The translations under genes were made by a program, and so were the position numbers. A DNA stretch of 64,000 bases from Pseudomonas simiae (GTDB lineage: Bacteria > Pseudomonadota > Gammaproteobacteria > Pseudomonadales > Pseudomonadaceae), in NCBI RefSeq assembly GCF_900111895.1, contig NZ_FOKB01000015.1, forward strand, positions 31,545-95,544, given 5' to 3'. The notes under the pieces are model-generated. The model saw only the letters and a list, made by a program, of their open reading frames with translations. It searched no databases and was not told the origin of the DNA. Shown here piece after piece: positions 33,835-41,938 of the stretch (the first letter of the stretch is position 1; the number at the start of each line of letters is the position of its first letter).

Positions 33835-34637
33835 TTCAGCAGCTCCCGGCATGCAGGTTTGTCGTGGGGCACGCCCAGCAACTCGCAGACGGTGCCGCAC
33901 AGCTCGGTCTGTTTTGGCGTCGCGTTGGGGTCCAGGCTGAAGGCATCGCCAAGGACAAACAGCGGCACTTCACGCTCTTCTGGCAGCAGGCCGTTGTGGG
34001 AACGATCGTTGTTCATGCCATGGTCGGCGGTCACCAGCACCTGGTAGCCCGCATCGAGCCAGGCTTGCAGGTAGTCAGCCAGGATGATGTCGGCCGCCCG
34101 TGCGCTGTTGCGGTATTGCGGCGTATCGAGGCCGTGCTTGTGGCCGGCGTCGTCGATGTTCATCGGGTGCACCACCAGGAAGTTCGGCGCGTGCTTGAGG
34201 CGCAGGCTTTCGGCGTCGGCAAACAGGTGGGAATCCGGGTAGTGGTCATTCCAGTAGAAATGCCCGTGCTGGATCGCCAGTGCCTTGTCGTCGGTATGAC
34301 GGTCGCGGGCGGCAAGGAAGGGCGTGCGGTTGTACAACTCGCTGACCCAGTGGTAAGCCGCCGCTGCCGTGGTCAGGCCGGCGTCGGTGGCGTAATGGAA
34401 AATGCTGCGCTGGTTGGACAGGCGCGAGACGTTGTTGTGGACGATGCCGCTCTGGATCGGAGGCACGCCGGTGAGTACGCATTCATACAGCGGTCGGGAC
34501 AGGGCGGGCAGTTCACATTCCAGTTTGTAGAGGGCTGCGCGTCCTGCGCCGACATAGGCCTGCAAGTGCCCCATGGCGTGTCGGGCCACCTCAAAGTTCA
34601 GGCCGTCGAGCACGACAAGGATGACATTGTGCTTCAT
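33831..34637 (-). CDS. Cytoplasmic alkaline-phosphatase-superfamily hydrolase
   Basis: A 268-residue protein of the type I phosphodiesterase/nucleotide pyrophosphatase group of the alkaline phosphatase superfamily. Metal-binding and catalytic blocks visible are VVLDGLNFE (N-terminal Asp), LPALSRPLYECVLTG (nucleophile region, Ser rather than the more common Thr), MNIDDAGHKHGLDT (Asp and His pair) and TADHGMNND (Asp-His). There is no signal peptide, so it acts in the cytoplasm, after import. It overlaps the permease genes, binding it to the transport operon. It might cleave a phosphodiester or a phosphonate such as phosphonoacetate. The family is clear but the substrate is not. Confidence 0.85.
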   Translation of the reverse strand: MKHNVILVVLDGLNFEVARHAMGHLQAYVGAGRAALYKLECELPALSRPLYECVLTGVPPIQSGIVHNNVSRLSNQRSIFHYATDAGLTTAAAAYHWVSELYNRTPFLAARDRHTDDKALAIQHGHFYWNDHYPDSHLFADAESLRLKHAPNFLVVHPMNIDDAGHKHGLDTPQYRNSARAADIILADYLQAWLDAGYQVLVTADHGMNNDRSHNGLLPEEREVPLFVLGDAFSLDPNATPKQTELCGTVCELLGVPHDKPACRELLK

Positions 34638-34699
34638 GGGGGGAGGCGCTCCGCAACAGTAGACTTGACTCAATTTCTCTGACACAAACGGGTCAAATT

Positions 34700-34787
34700 G
34701 TGGGAGCTGGCTTGCCTGCGATGGCGGTGCATCAGTCGACACAGAGGTTGAATGTCAGACCGCTATCGCAGGCAAGCCAGCTCCCAC
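34700..34787. repeat. REPIN of a second REP subfamily
   Basis: Facing copies of GTGGGAGCTGGCTTGCCTGC and its complement, about 30 bases apart, between the binding-protein gene and the rest of the operon. Such an element may stabilise the upstream mRNA segment or reduce downstream expression. Confidence 0.88.
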
Positions 34788-34816
34788 ACTAACTGCATTT
34801 CAGGCTGGGAGCCTGA

Positions 34817-35893
34817 TTACTTCATCTCTACGATGACCTGCTCGTTCCACAACTGCGGCAGCTTCTTGGACGTCGCTTCCCAGGCTTCGGCATCCTTGAT
34901 CGGCTGCGGGTTGGCCTTGGTGTACTGCTCGCCCGGGATCAGGTTCTTGGCGATGTCGGCCGGCAGTTTCAGGTCGGTTTCAGCGCGGATCGGACGCGCA
35001 TTGCCTTTCGCCAGGTTGAGCTGGCCGGCGTCGCTGAAGATGTATTCGCGGGTCAGCTTGGCGGCGTTCGGGTGTTTGGCGTATTTGTTGATGATGGTGG
35101 TGTAGCCGGATTTCACCGAGCCATCCGATGGGATCAGCACCACGTAGTCATCCGGGTTGGCCATCTTGGCCTTGTAGCTCAGGCCGTTGAAGTCCCAGAC
35201 GATACCCACTTCGACTTCGCCTTTTTCCATGGTGGCAATGGTCGGGTTGGACAGGCCGAGACGACCTTGCTGGGCAATCTTGGTGAAGAATTGCAGGCCT
35301 GGGGCGATGTTCTTCTCGTCGCCCTTGTTGGCGATGGCGGCAGCGAGTACGGCGTTGGAGGCCTGGGCCGCGGTGCTCACGTCACCAACGGAGACCTTGT
35401 ATTTGCCGGTCTGCAGGTCAGCCCAGCTGGTAGGAACCTCGGAACCGTGCAGCAGCTTTTTGTTGACGATAAACGCGATGGTGCCGGTATAGGCCAGGGC
35501 CCAGTGACCGTCTTTGTCCTTAGCCCAATCCGGCACCTGGGCCCAGGTGGACGGTTTGTATGGCTGGGTGACTTCCTGCTTCACCGCAATCGGTCCGAAC
35601 GCCGCGCCCACGTCGCCGATATCGGCGCTGGCGTTGTCTTTCTCGGCCTTGAACTTGGCAATCTCCTGGGCCGAGCTCATGTCGGTGTCGATGTGCTTGA
35701 GGCCGTAGGTCTTGGCCAGGTCTTCCCAGGTGCCCTTCCAGTTGGCCCAGTCATCGGGCATGCCGACACTGTTTACAGCGCCTTCTGCCTTAGCGGCAGC
35801 TTCCAGGGTTTTTAGATCGGTATCAGCGGCCATGGCGGCGGTGCACATGGCAATGGTCGAGCCTAACAGTGATGCCAGGAAAAGCTGTTTCAT
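34817..35893 (-). CDS. Periplasmic solute-binding protein of the organophosphorus-type ABC importer
   Basis: A 358-residue extracellular solute-binding protein (family 1). The signal peptide ends at TAAMAADTD, and the mature protein has the two-lobed sequence pattern of iron/putrescine/aminoethylphosphonate binders (for example DIGDVGAAFGPIAVKQ, ALAYTGTIAFIVNKK, GIVWDFNGLSYKAK). AGGAG lies seven bases before the ATG. It is the first gene of the import operon, separated from the rest by a REPIN, which would give it higher expression, as is usual for binding proteins. It is divergent from the GntR gene. Confidence 0.9.
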   Translation of the reverse strand: MKQLFLASLLGSTIAMCTAAMAADTDLKTLEAAAKAEGAVNSVGMPDDWANWKGTWEDLAKTYGLKHIDTDMSSAQEIAKFKAEKDNASADIGDVGAAFGPIAVKQEVTQPYKPSTWAQVPDWAKDKDGHWALAYTGTIAFIVNKKLLHGSEVPTSWADLQTGKYKVSVGDVSTAAQASNAVLAAAIANKGDEKNIAPGLQFFTKIAQQGRLGLSNPTIATMEKGEVEVGIVWDFNGLSYKAKMANPDDYVVLIPSDGSVKSGYTTIINKYAKHPNAAKLTREYIFSDAGQLNLAKGNARPIRAETDLKLPADIAKNLIPGEQYTKANPQPIKDAEAWEATSKKLPQLWNEQVIVEMK

Positions 35894-35944
35894 CCGAAGC
35901 TCCTTTGGGCGTTTTCAACGCGGCGGTTTTTTCTGCGGTGTTGT

Positions 35945-35956
35945 TGGTCTAGGTCA
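35945..35956. promoter_or_regulatory. Candidate GntR operator 1
   Basis: TGGTCTAGGTCA matches ten of twelve positions of the palindrome TGGTCTAGACCA. It lies 52 bases upstream of the binding-protein start. Confidence 0.5.
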
Positions 35957-35971
35957 GAGCAATACCTGAGC

Positions 35972-35983
35972 CAATCTAGACGC
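35972..35983. promoter_or_regulatory. Candidate GntR operator 2 (half site)
   Basis: CAATCTAGACGC contains the core TCTAGAC of the same palindrome, 15 bases from operator 1. GTCTAG and CTAGAC of the two sites form an inverted repeat. Confidence 0.4.
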
Positions 35984-36214
35984 GATGGATGACAGTTTCA
36001 TGTCGATGTCGTTTTTAAAGCCTCGATGTCGCTCAGCGCAGACCTAGCGTAGACCATGCTCAAGTGCCCGTAGTGACTGGACTTGGCCGATGTATTGCAG
36101 GGTGTGCTGCGAGGGATGCACACGGACTGTCATCTGTCGGTCATCTGTAATGCCTAGGCTGGCACGCAACCGTGCAAGCCCATTTACGGAGCGGTTTGTG
36201 CACCTTGTCGGTGC

Positions 36215-36226
36215 TGGTCTAGTCCA
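36215..36226. promoter_or_regulatory. Candidate GntR operator 3
   Basis: TGGTCTAGTCCA matches eleven of twelve positions of TGGTCTAGACCA, 14 bases before the GntR start codon, suited to autorepression. The middle of the 347-base intergenic region also has a direct repeat of GTCATCTGT (36129 and 36140). Confidence 0.55.
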
Positions 36227-36240
36227 GATAGGTAACGTTG

Positions 36241-36954
36241 ATGCGTGATGAGGCAATCAAAGCGGTGACATCCATCGGCCTGGCGCTGCAAGAGCAGATC
36301 GACCACGGCCTGTTGCCACCTGCCAGCAAATTGCCCGCCGAACGCAAGCTCAGCGAGTTGTTTGGTACCACCCGGATTACGGTGCGGGAAGCCTTGTTAC
36401 AACTGGAGGCCCAGGGCCAGATCTATCGCGAGGAGCGGCGCGGCTGGTTTGTCTCGCCGCCACGGCTGGCCTACAACCTGATGCAACGTAGCCACTTTCA
36501 CGCGATGGTCAGCGACCAGGGGCGGGTGGCGTCCACGGAAGTGATTTCCGCGCGGCTCCAACCGGCCTCGGCGGCGGTGTGTGCGTGGTTGCAGTTACCG
36601 GCGCTGTCCAGCGTGATCCAGATCTGCCGGGGCCGGCGGATTGACGGGCGCTTGGTGCTGTATGTAGAGCACTACCTGAACCCGCAGTATTTTCCGGGGA
36701 TCCTGGCGTGTGATTTGAATCAGTCGATGACTGAGCTGTACGCGCGAAAGTACGACCTGCACTACGGTCGAGTGCGCTTTGAAATCGTGCCGACATCACT
36801 GCCGGTGGAAGCCGCCGCTGCATTGCGTGTGTCGGTGGGCAGCCCGGGCTTGCGTATCGCCCGGGTCAATTATGACCAGCACCAGCGTTTGATCGACTGC
36901 GACCTGGAGTTCTGGCGGCATGATGCCATCCACGTTGGCGTGGATGTTGTGTAG
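36241..36954 (+). CDS. GntR-family regulator with UTRA domain (HutC/PhnF type)
   Basis: A 237-residue regulator. The N-terminal winged helix (residues 5-75) has LPAERKLSELFGTTRITVREALLQLE, GQIYREERRGWFV being the wing. Residues 90-230 form a UTRA ligand-binding domain (VIQICRGRRIDGRLVLYVEHYLNP). Regulators of this shape include PhnF and PhnR, which control phosphonate or phosphate-linked transport. It is divergent from the importer operon and probably binds the palindromes nearby. AGGTAA lies before ATG 36241. Confidence 0.9.
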   Translation: MRDEAIKAVTSIGLALQEQIDHGLLPPASKLPAERKLSELFGTTRITVREALLQLEAQGQIYREERRGWFVSPPRLAYNLMQRSHFHAMVSDQGRVASTEVISARLQPASAAVCAWLQLPALSSVIQICRGRRIDGRLVLYVEHYLNPQYFPGILACDLNQSMTELYARKYDLHYGRVRFEIVPTSLPVEAAAALRVSVGSPGLRIARVNYDQHQRLIDCDLEFWRHDAIHVGVDVV

Positions 36955-37025
36955 CCACCGGACTGAATGACACACCACAAACCCACAGTTGAATCGAGCC
37001 ATAGGCATGACCGATCGGTGGGTTG

Positions 37026-37940
37026 TCAGGGTGTGAGCGCGTCGATCAGCTGACCCACATTGGTCTCCAACTCTGTCACCGGCTCCGCACTGTCCACATT
37101 CAACACCAGCAGTTTCGAGCCCCCGGCGCTAACCGCCGCCTTGACCGCCTCACTCGGCTGACGATGATGCAGCACCACCGCCACCTCGTTGTCCTTCAAC
37201 TCGGTACTCAGTTTCTGCAACGCCTCAGGTGTCCAGTCAGCGTCGGGCCGCGCATCGGTACTGAGCACTTCCAGGTTCAAACTGCTGACCAGGTACGCGA
37301 AGTGGTCACTCAGGCTGACCACGCTCAGGTTGTCCGCCTTGGCCAGTCGCGCTTCGCTGTCGGCGGTGAGCTTGAGCAGGCGCTGCTTGAGGGCGGCGAG
37401 GTTGGCATCGATCTTCGGCTTGGCAGTAGGGGCCAGGCGGCTCAGGTCGGCGGCCAGCACATCGGCCATGCGCCCCATGTTGTTGCTCGACTGCCAGGGC
37501 TGGCTGTTCAAGCCGTCGGTGACACCCGGCTGCACCGCAATGCCCGGCAAACCGCCGTCCACCGGGCGTGCAGCGTCGACTTCGACGATGCGGATGTTGC
37601 TGCGCCGCGCCACCGGGTAGAGCGGGTCATCAGCCCACAACGAGCGCAGGCCGATGGCGGCGTCGGCGTCCAGTGCCAATGTGTTCAGGGCCGGGGCGCC
37701 ACGGCCGGTGAAGTAGGACACTTGCCGCGAACCGGGCAGGTTGGCCGGGGCGGCGCGCTCAAGCTGTACGTCGGTGCCTTTTAATAGCACCTCAGCCAGG
37801 CCGTAGGTGATCGCAAGCGAAGCAAGCACTTTGACCGGCTTTGCCGCGTGGGCAGCCGGTGTGGCCGTTTCAGCCGCCATCAGTGGCGTGGTGAACAAAC
37901 AAGCGATGGCCAGGGCCAGAGGATGAAGAACGGAGCGCAT
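37026..37940 (-). CDS. fpvF: FpvF-like periplasmic binding protein of the pyoverdine-iron ABC system
   Basis: A 304-residue exported protein (signal peptide IACLFTTPLMAAET) of the TroA/ZnuA-like fold: VKVLASLAITYGLAEVLLKGTDVQL, later VVSLSDHFAYLVSSLNLEVL. It lacks the full set of metal-binding His residues of ZnuA, matching FpvF, which in P. aeruginosa binds pyoverdine alongside FpvC. It is the last of eight overlapping genes. Its start overlaps the permease stop by one base (TAATG). Identification rests on operon order more than on sequence alone. Confidence 0.82.
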   Translation of the reverse strand: MRSVLHPLALAIACLFTTPLMAAETATPAAHAAKPVKVLASLAITYGLAEVLLKGTDVQLERAAPANLPGSRQVSYFTGRGAPALNTLALDADAAIGLRSLWADDPLYPVARRSNIRIVEVDAARPVDGGLPGIAVQPGVTDGLNSQPWQSSNNMGRMADVLAADLSRLAPTAKPKIDANLAALKQRLLKLTADSEARLAKADNLSVVSLSDHFAYLVSSLNLEVLSTDARPDADWTPEALQKLSTELKDNEVAVVLHHRQPSEAVKAAVSAGGSKLLVLNVDSAEPVTELETNVGQLIDALTP

Positions 37941-38839
37941 TATCCAAGATTCCCTTTGAGGCTGGGCACAGTGCCGCGCGCGATGGCGGCCAAGGCGAAG
38001 GCGATACCGGCGACCAGGATGATGGCGGCGCCGGACGGCACGGGCAGGTCGAAGATGATCGGCAGCAGGATCCCGCACAGGGTGCTGACGGTGGCAATGG
38101 CGACCGAAACCCAGAAGAAACCCTTGAGCGACTGGCTCAACAAACGCGCCGCGGCTGCCGGAATCACCAGCAATGCACCCACCAGGATCGCGCCGATGAC
38201 CTTGACCGCCGCGACGGTGATCAGCGTCACCAGGATCACGAACAGGTAGTCCAGGGTTTTCACGGCGACGCCGCGCACCGCCGCCAGTTGCGGATTGAAG
38301 CTGGCCAGCATGATGCGGTTGTACAGCGGCAGCGCCAGGGCCATCACCAGCGAACCGACAACCGCCAGTACCAGCAGGTCGTTGCCGTTGACCGTCAACA
38401 CCGAGCCAAACAGCACGTTCTCGAGGATGTGCACGTTGATCTTGCCCGCCAGGATCAGCAACAGGCTCGCACCCAGCGCCAGGGACACCGACAGGAACAC
38501 GCCGATCAACGTATCCGGCGCCAGGCCGGTGCGATTGCGCAGGTAGTTGAGCAGGATGCCGAACAGCAGGCAGTAGCCGAACAACGCGCCATACGGACCG
38601 GTATAGGGCTCTCCCAGCAGGATGCCTACGGCCACGCCCGTCAGCGCGGCGTGGCCGACCGCTTCGGAGAAAAACGCGAAGCGCTTGACCACCACCAGCG
38701 TGCCCAGGCCGCCCAGCACCGGGCCGATCAGCAGACCGGCGAGCAGGGCGTTGACCACAAAACCGTAGGCCAGCGCCTCCGGCAGGTAACCGGAAGAGGC
38801 CCAGCCCTGGACCATCAAGCGAAAGGCTTCATAACTCAT
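37940..38839 (-). CDS. fpvE: FpvE-like ABC permease
   Basis: A 299-residue ABC-3 family (ZnuB-like) inner membrane permease with eight or more helices. Diagnostic stretches are RFAFFSEAVGHAALTGVAVGILLG (residues 50-73) and VKVIGAILVGALLVIPAAAARLL (about 210-235), the standard signature of metal ABC permeases. It should carry iron, released from pyoverdine in the periplasm, into the cytoplasm with FpvD and the binding proteins FpvC/FpvF. It overlaps both neighbouring genes. Confidence 0.86.
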   Translation of the reverse strand: MSYEAFRLMVQGWASSGYLPEALAYGFVVNALLAGLLIGPVLGGLGTLVVVKRFAFFSEAVGHAALTGVAVGILLGEPYTGPYGALFGYCLLFGILLNYLRNRTGLAPDTLIGVFLSVSLALGASLLLILAGKINVHILENVLFGSVLTVNGNDLLVLAVVGSLVMALALPLYNRIMLASFNPQLAAVRGVAVKTLDYLFVILVTLITVAAVKVIGAILVGALLVIPAAAARLLSQSLKGFFWVSVAIATVSTLCGILLPIIFDLPVPSGAAIILVAGIAFALAAIARGTVPSLKGNLG

Positions 38840-39582
38840 TGCGCCGGGCTCCGAGGGTGGGTGGAGAACAGGGTGAGCAGGCGATCCGGGGTCAGGGCCT
38901 CCTTGGGTGTGGCGTCGAACAGCACGCGGCGGTTCAGGCCGGTGACGCGATCAGCCAGACGGCCCACGGCCTCCAGGTCATGCTCGATCCACAGCACCGT
39001 GATCCCGGCCAGGCGCCAGTCATTGAGCAGGCGCTCGAAGACCTGGATACCGGCTTCGTCGAGGGCCGACATGGGTTCATCCAGTACCAGCAATTGCGGC
39101 GCCGGGATCAGGCCCTGGGCCAGCAACACGCGCTGGCGTTCACCGCCGGACAGCGCGCCCATGCGCCGCTTGCGTTTGTCCTGCATGCCAACGCGCTCCA
39201 GCGCGTCCCCAATCGCGCCGGCGTAATGCTTGGACAAACCAAGAAATGCAGGGCGCCGTTGGCACATAGCCGCCATGAAATCATCCACGGTCATCGGCAA
39301 ACCACGGTCGAATTCCAGGGCCTGGGGCACATAACCGATGGTGCCGGGCGCGGCCGGCCAGTGCAGGCTCAAGCGGCCCTGGTGAGGTGTTTGCCCGAGC
39401 AGCGTCTTGATCAGCGAACTTTTGCCGCCACCGTTGGGGCCGACCAGTGCATGGATACTGCCCGGCTGTACCTGGAAACGCACGTCATCAAGGATCACGG
39501 TGCGACCCAGGGTCAGCGATACCTTGTCGAATTCAAGCGTCGGACCGACGCTGACCGCACTCAACTGTTCCGCCGCCGTCAT
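38836..39582 (-). CDS. fpvD: FpvD-like ABC ATPase
   Basis: A 248-residue ATPase of the metal ABC (ZnuC-like) class. Walker A is GPNGGGKSS, the Q-loop YVPQALEFDRG, the signature LSGGERQR, Walker B LLVLDEPMSALDE, and the switch His is in WIEHDLEAV. The four-base overlap with the permease and with the upstream binding-protein gene indicates stoichiometric expression. Confidence 0.87.
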   Translation of the reverse strand: MTAAEQLSAVSVGPTLEFDKVSLTLGRTVILDDVRFQVQPGSIHALVGPNGGGKSSLIKTLLGQTPHQGRLSLHWPAAPGTIGYVPQALEFDRGLPMTVDDFMAAMCQRRPAFLGLSKHYAGAIGDALERVGMQDKRKRRMGALSGGERQRVLLAQGLIPAPQLLVLDEPMSALDEAGIQVFERLLNDWRLAGITVLWIEHDLEAVGRLADRVTGLNRRVLFDATPKEALTPDRLLTLFSTHPRSPAQ

Positions 39583-40499
39583 GCCCCCGACTCCTGAATC
39601 GCCCGCACCACGGTATTGAGGTTGCCGGTCATCTCCACTTCGTACTTCTCGGCGCTGTATTCGCCGTAGGAAATATGTGACAGCGGGTACAGCTTGACGC
39701 CCGACTCGCGCTGGATGGTGTCGACGTAGGTGGACGGGAAATCCATCTCCGAGAAGATCACCTTTACGTCCAGGGCGCGCAGTTCATCGATGGTTTTTTT
39801 CAGCTGGCTCGGGCTGGGTTCGATGCCGTGGGCGGGTTCGACCACGGCGGTGACTTCCAGGCCGAATTCGCGCAGCAGGTAGTCATAGGCTGCGTGCACA
39901 GTCGCCACGCGCAGGTCCGGGTTGGGGGCGCTGGTCAGCTTGGCCAGGGCATCGGCGCGCATCTGGCGCAGACGCTTGCCGTAGGCACGGGCATTCTGGG
40001 TGTAGGTCTTGGCGTTGTCCGGGTCGAGCTTGCCCAGTTCGCGGGCGATGTTATTGACCTGGGCAATCGACGCACTGATCGACAGGAAGGTATGCGGGTT
40101 GACCACCTTGCCGGCACCGCGCGCGGCGTTACCGGTGGCGGCCAGCAGCGGCACGTTGGCGTTGGCCTCGATCACCGGGATGTCCGGACGTTCGCTGGTG
40201 GCAATCATGCGGTCGGCGAAATCATCGTGGCCGACGCCGTTGAGCACAATCACGTCCAGGGTGCCGATACGTTTGATGTCTTCGGCGCGCGGCTCGTAGG
40301 CATGCGGGTTGAAACCGGCCGGAATCAGCGGTACCACCTCGGCCTTGTCGCCGACGATATTGGCCACATAGCTGTAATAAGGATGCAGGGTGATGCCGAT
40401 TCGCAGGCGTTTGTTCGCCTCGGCGTTGGCGAGCGGGGCGAGTATCAGGCTGAACAGGCCAACCAGCAACAGGCGCAACAGGGGAGATGAAATGGACAT
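39579..40499 (-). CDS. fpvC: FpvC-like metal-binding periplasmic protein
   Basis: A 306-residue ZnuA/TroA-type binding protein with a signal peptide (LLLVGLFSLILAPLANAE). Metal ligands of the family are visible: His in NPHAYEP (about residue 66), His in VVNPHTFLS (about 133), His in ATVHAAYDYL (about 200), and an acidic ligand in FSEMDFPSTY. In P. aeruginosa FpvC accepts ferrous iron released from ferripyoverdine. The ATG at 40499 gives the signal peptide; the longer frame adds 21 polar residues. There is a 19-base gap to fpvK. Confidence 0.87.
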   Translation of the reverse strand: MSISSPLLRLLLVGLFSLILAPLANAEANKRLRIGITLHPYYSYVANIVGDKAEVVPLIPAGFNPHAYEPRAEDIKRIGTLDVIVLNGVGHDDFADRMIATSERPDIPVIEANANVPLLAATGNAARGAGKVVNPHTFLSISASIAQVNNIARELGKLDPDNAKTYTQNARAYGKRLRQMRADALAKLTSAPNPDLRVATVHAAYDYLLREFGLEVTAVVEPAHGIEPSPSQLKKTIDELRALDVKVIFSEMDFPSTYVDTIQRESGVKLYPLSHISYGEYSAEKYEVEMTGNLNTVVRAIQESGA

Positions 40500-40518
40500 G
40501 GGCAATCGGTCTTCTCGT

Positions 40519-41079
40519 TCAGTGACGGTGCTGGCGGGTGACGCCGGCATCGAATTGCGCAACCACTTGCTGCCAGCCGGCTGCGATCAGCGCCTGGTCA
40601 GTGAGGTCGGAGGGAGCGGCGAGGTGGGCTTGGCGATTGAGCCAGATATCCGGCTCGGCCCCGTGCACGCGCATCAACAGCGAGCCGCTGGTGCCGGGCG
40701 CCTGGCTCAAGCCCAGGTAGGCCGAAGGTTCCAGCAATTGCCAACGATGATCACCCCGGCTGACCGAACTGGCGTCCTGGGCAAAGGGTGCGAAGCCTTC
40801 TTCGGCCAGTTGCGCAGGGCTGGGCAGTGCACTTTGCTCCTGCTGCAACAGCTGGATCTCATCCAGGGTCACCCGCAGGTCGGCGTAGATGCCTTGCTCG
40901 GCGGCGCTCAGGTCGCGACGGGCATCCAATTGGTGGCTGGGTACTGCCGCCACTTCCTGGGTTTCACCGTGCAGCGCGATCACCGAACCCGCCACCGCCA
41001 GGATGATCAGGCACAACAACAGCACATAGAGGGTTTCGTGGCCGGCACCGGCGGGTCGTACAACCTGTGTGGTACTCAT
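40519..41079 (-). CDS. fpvK: FpvK-like inner membrane protein (DUF6162 type)
   Basis: A 186-residue protein with one N-terminal transmembrane helix (TLYVLLLCLIILAVAGSVIAL, residues 16-36) and a periplasmic domain of unknown fold. In the P. aeruginosa operon FpvK assists FpvG in reductive iron release from pyoverdine; the assignment here follows position and size. It overlaps fpvJ by four bases. Confidence 0.8.
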   Translation of the reverse strand: MSTTQVVRPAGAGHETLYVLLLCLIILAVAGSVIALHGETQEVAAVPSHQLDARRDLSAAEQGIYADLRVTLDEIQLLQQEQSALPSPAQLAEEGFAPFAQDASSVSRGDHRWQLLEPSAYLGLSQAPGTSGSLLMRVHGAEPDIWLNRQAHLAAPSDLTDQALIAAGWQQVVAQFDAGVTRQHRH

Positions 41080-41405
41080 TGCGGCTGGATATCCGCTTGG
41101 TCGATTTCCACCACGTGGCCTGGGCCCGCATCAAACAGCACATAGAACTCGGCCGACGGTTTCTTGAAGGTCAGGGTCGAGTCCTCACCCAGCTTGCCAG
41201 GCATCAGGATGGTTTCGTCGTAACCGATCACGTCCAGGGTCACGCCGGGCGCGCCGCTGCCGTCGGAGAAACCGCCTTTGCACTGGATCTGCTCGCCGGG
41301 GATTTCCTTGCACTCGCACATCGGGTTGTGGGCCAGGGCAACAGTACTGAAGCCGGCGCACAGCAACAGAACGCCGCAGGCGCGGGTCAGGCGCATCAAA
41401 GTCAT
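41076..41405 (-). CDS. fpvJ: FpvJ-like periplasmic protein
   Basis: A 109-residue exported protein: signal peptide ending in STVALAHNP, then a small cysteine-containing domain (MCECKE, IQCKGG) and beta-rich remainder with VIGYDETILMPGKLGEDSTL. FpvJ in P. aeruginosa interacts with the reductase FpvG and stimulates iron release. Position in the operon supports this. Confidence 0.8.
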   Translation of the reverse strand: MTLMRLTRACGVLLLCAGFSTVALAHNPMCECKEIPGEQIQCKGGFSDGSGAPGVTLDVIGYDETILMPGKLGEDSTLTFKKPSAEFYVLFDAGPGHVVEIDQADIQPQ

Positions 41406-41938
41406 GGTTTAACTCCTTGCTTGTTCAGCCAGGCAATAGTGGCAGGCGAGGCCTGGCTCAGCGGGATGGAGCCCTGGTGCATGCTGCCGTCCCAGCCTTC
41501 CATGGTGACCCACAGTTCGGCATCGGCTGGCGTGCGTTCCGGGATCGGCAGGCCGGCGCCCATGCGGTAGGGGGTGCCGAAGAAGATCACGCCGGCGGCG
41601 CGCAGGCTGCGTGGCTTGCCGATGCGCAGGTAGGTGGCCTTGACCTGGTTGGCGCAGGTGTCACACAGGGCGGCGTTGAAAAACTTCATCGGGCCGGCCG
41701 GGTCGGGGCGCGGGCCTTCATTGCGAAACTCCGCGAGGGTCAGGCTCCAGGGGCCTACCTGCACTTCACCGGCCACGCGCTCGCCGATGCCGGTGTCGCC
41801 GCGAAACAGCGCGGCGTCGGCGAAGTACTTGGGCATGAAGCCCAGAGGGATCAGCAACAGCAGCACATTGATGTGGAAGCGCCATTTCAGCCAGAAGGCC
41901 CGCAGTGGCGAAGGCGGTACAGCAGCGACCTTGCTCAT
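41402..41938 (-). CDS. fpvH: FpvH-like membrane protein with CxxC motif
   Basis: A 178-residue protein with one N-terminal membrane helix (FHINVLLLLIPLGFMPKYF) and a periplasmic domain carrying CDTCANQVKATYL (C-x2-C, about residue 92). It corresponds by order and size to FpvH, a helper of FpvG in P. aeruginosa. It overlaps fpvG and fpvJ by four bases each. Confidence 0.8.
   Translation of the reverse strand: MSKVAAVPPSPLRAFWLKWRFHINVLLLLIPLGFMPKYFADAALFRGDTGIGERVAGEVQVGPWSLTLAEFRNEGPRPDPAGPMKFFNAALCDTCANQVKATYLRIGKPRSLRAAGVIFFGTPYRMGAGLPIPERTPADAELWVTMEGWDGSMHQGSIPLSQASPATIAWLNKQGVKP

Noticed and set aside
36044..36256. A 70-codon minus-strand frame in the GntR intergenic region
   Set aside because: It overlaps a candidate operator and the GntR start, has no ribosome-binding site and no recognisable sequence.
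39579..40499. Annotation of the ABC genes as a zinc importer (ZnuABC)
   Set aside because: Folds fit, but the eight-gene order with a PepSY reductase, three small helper proteins and a second binding protein matches fpvGHJKCDEF, and the upstream box looks like Fur.
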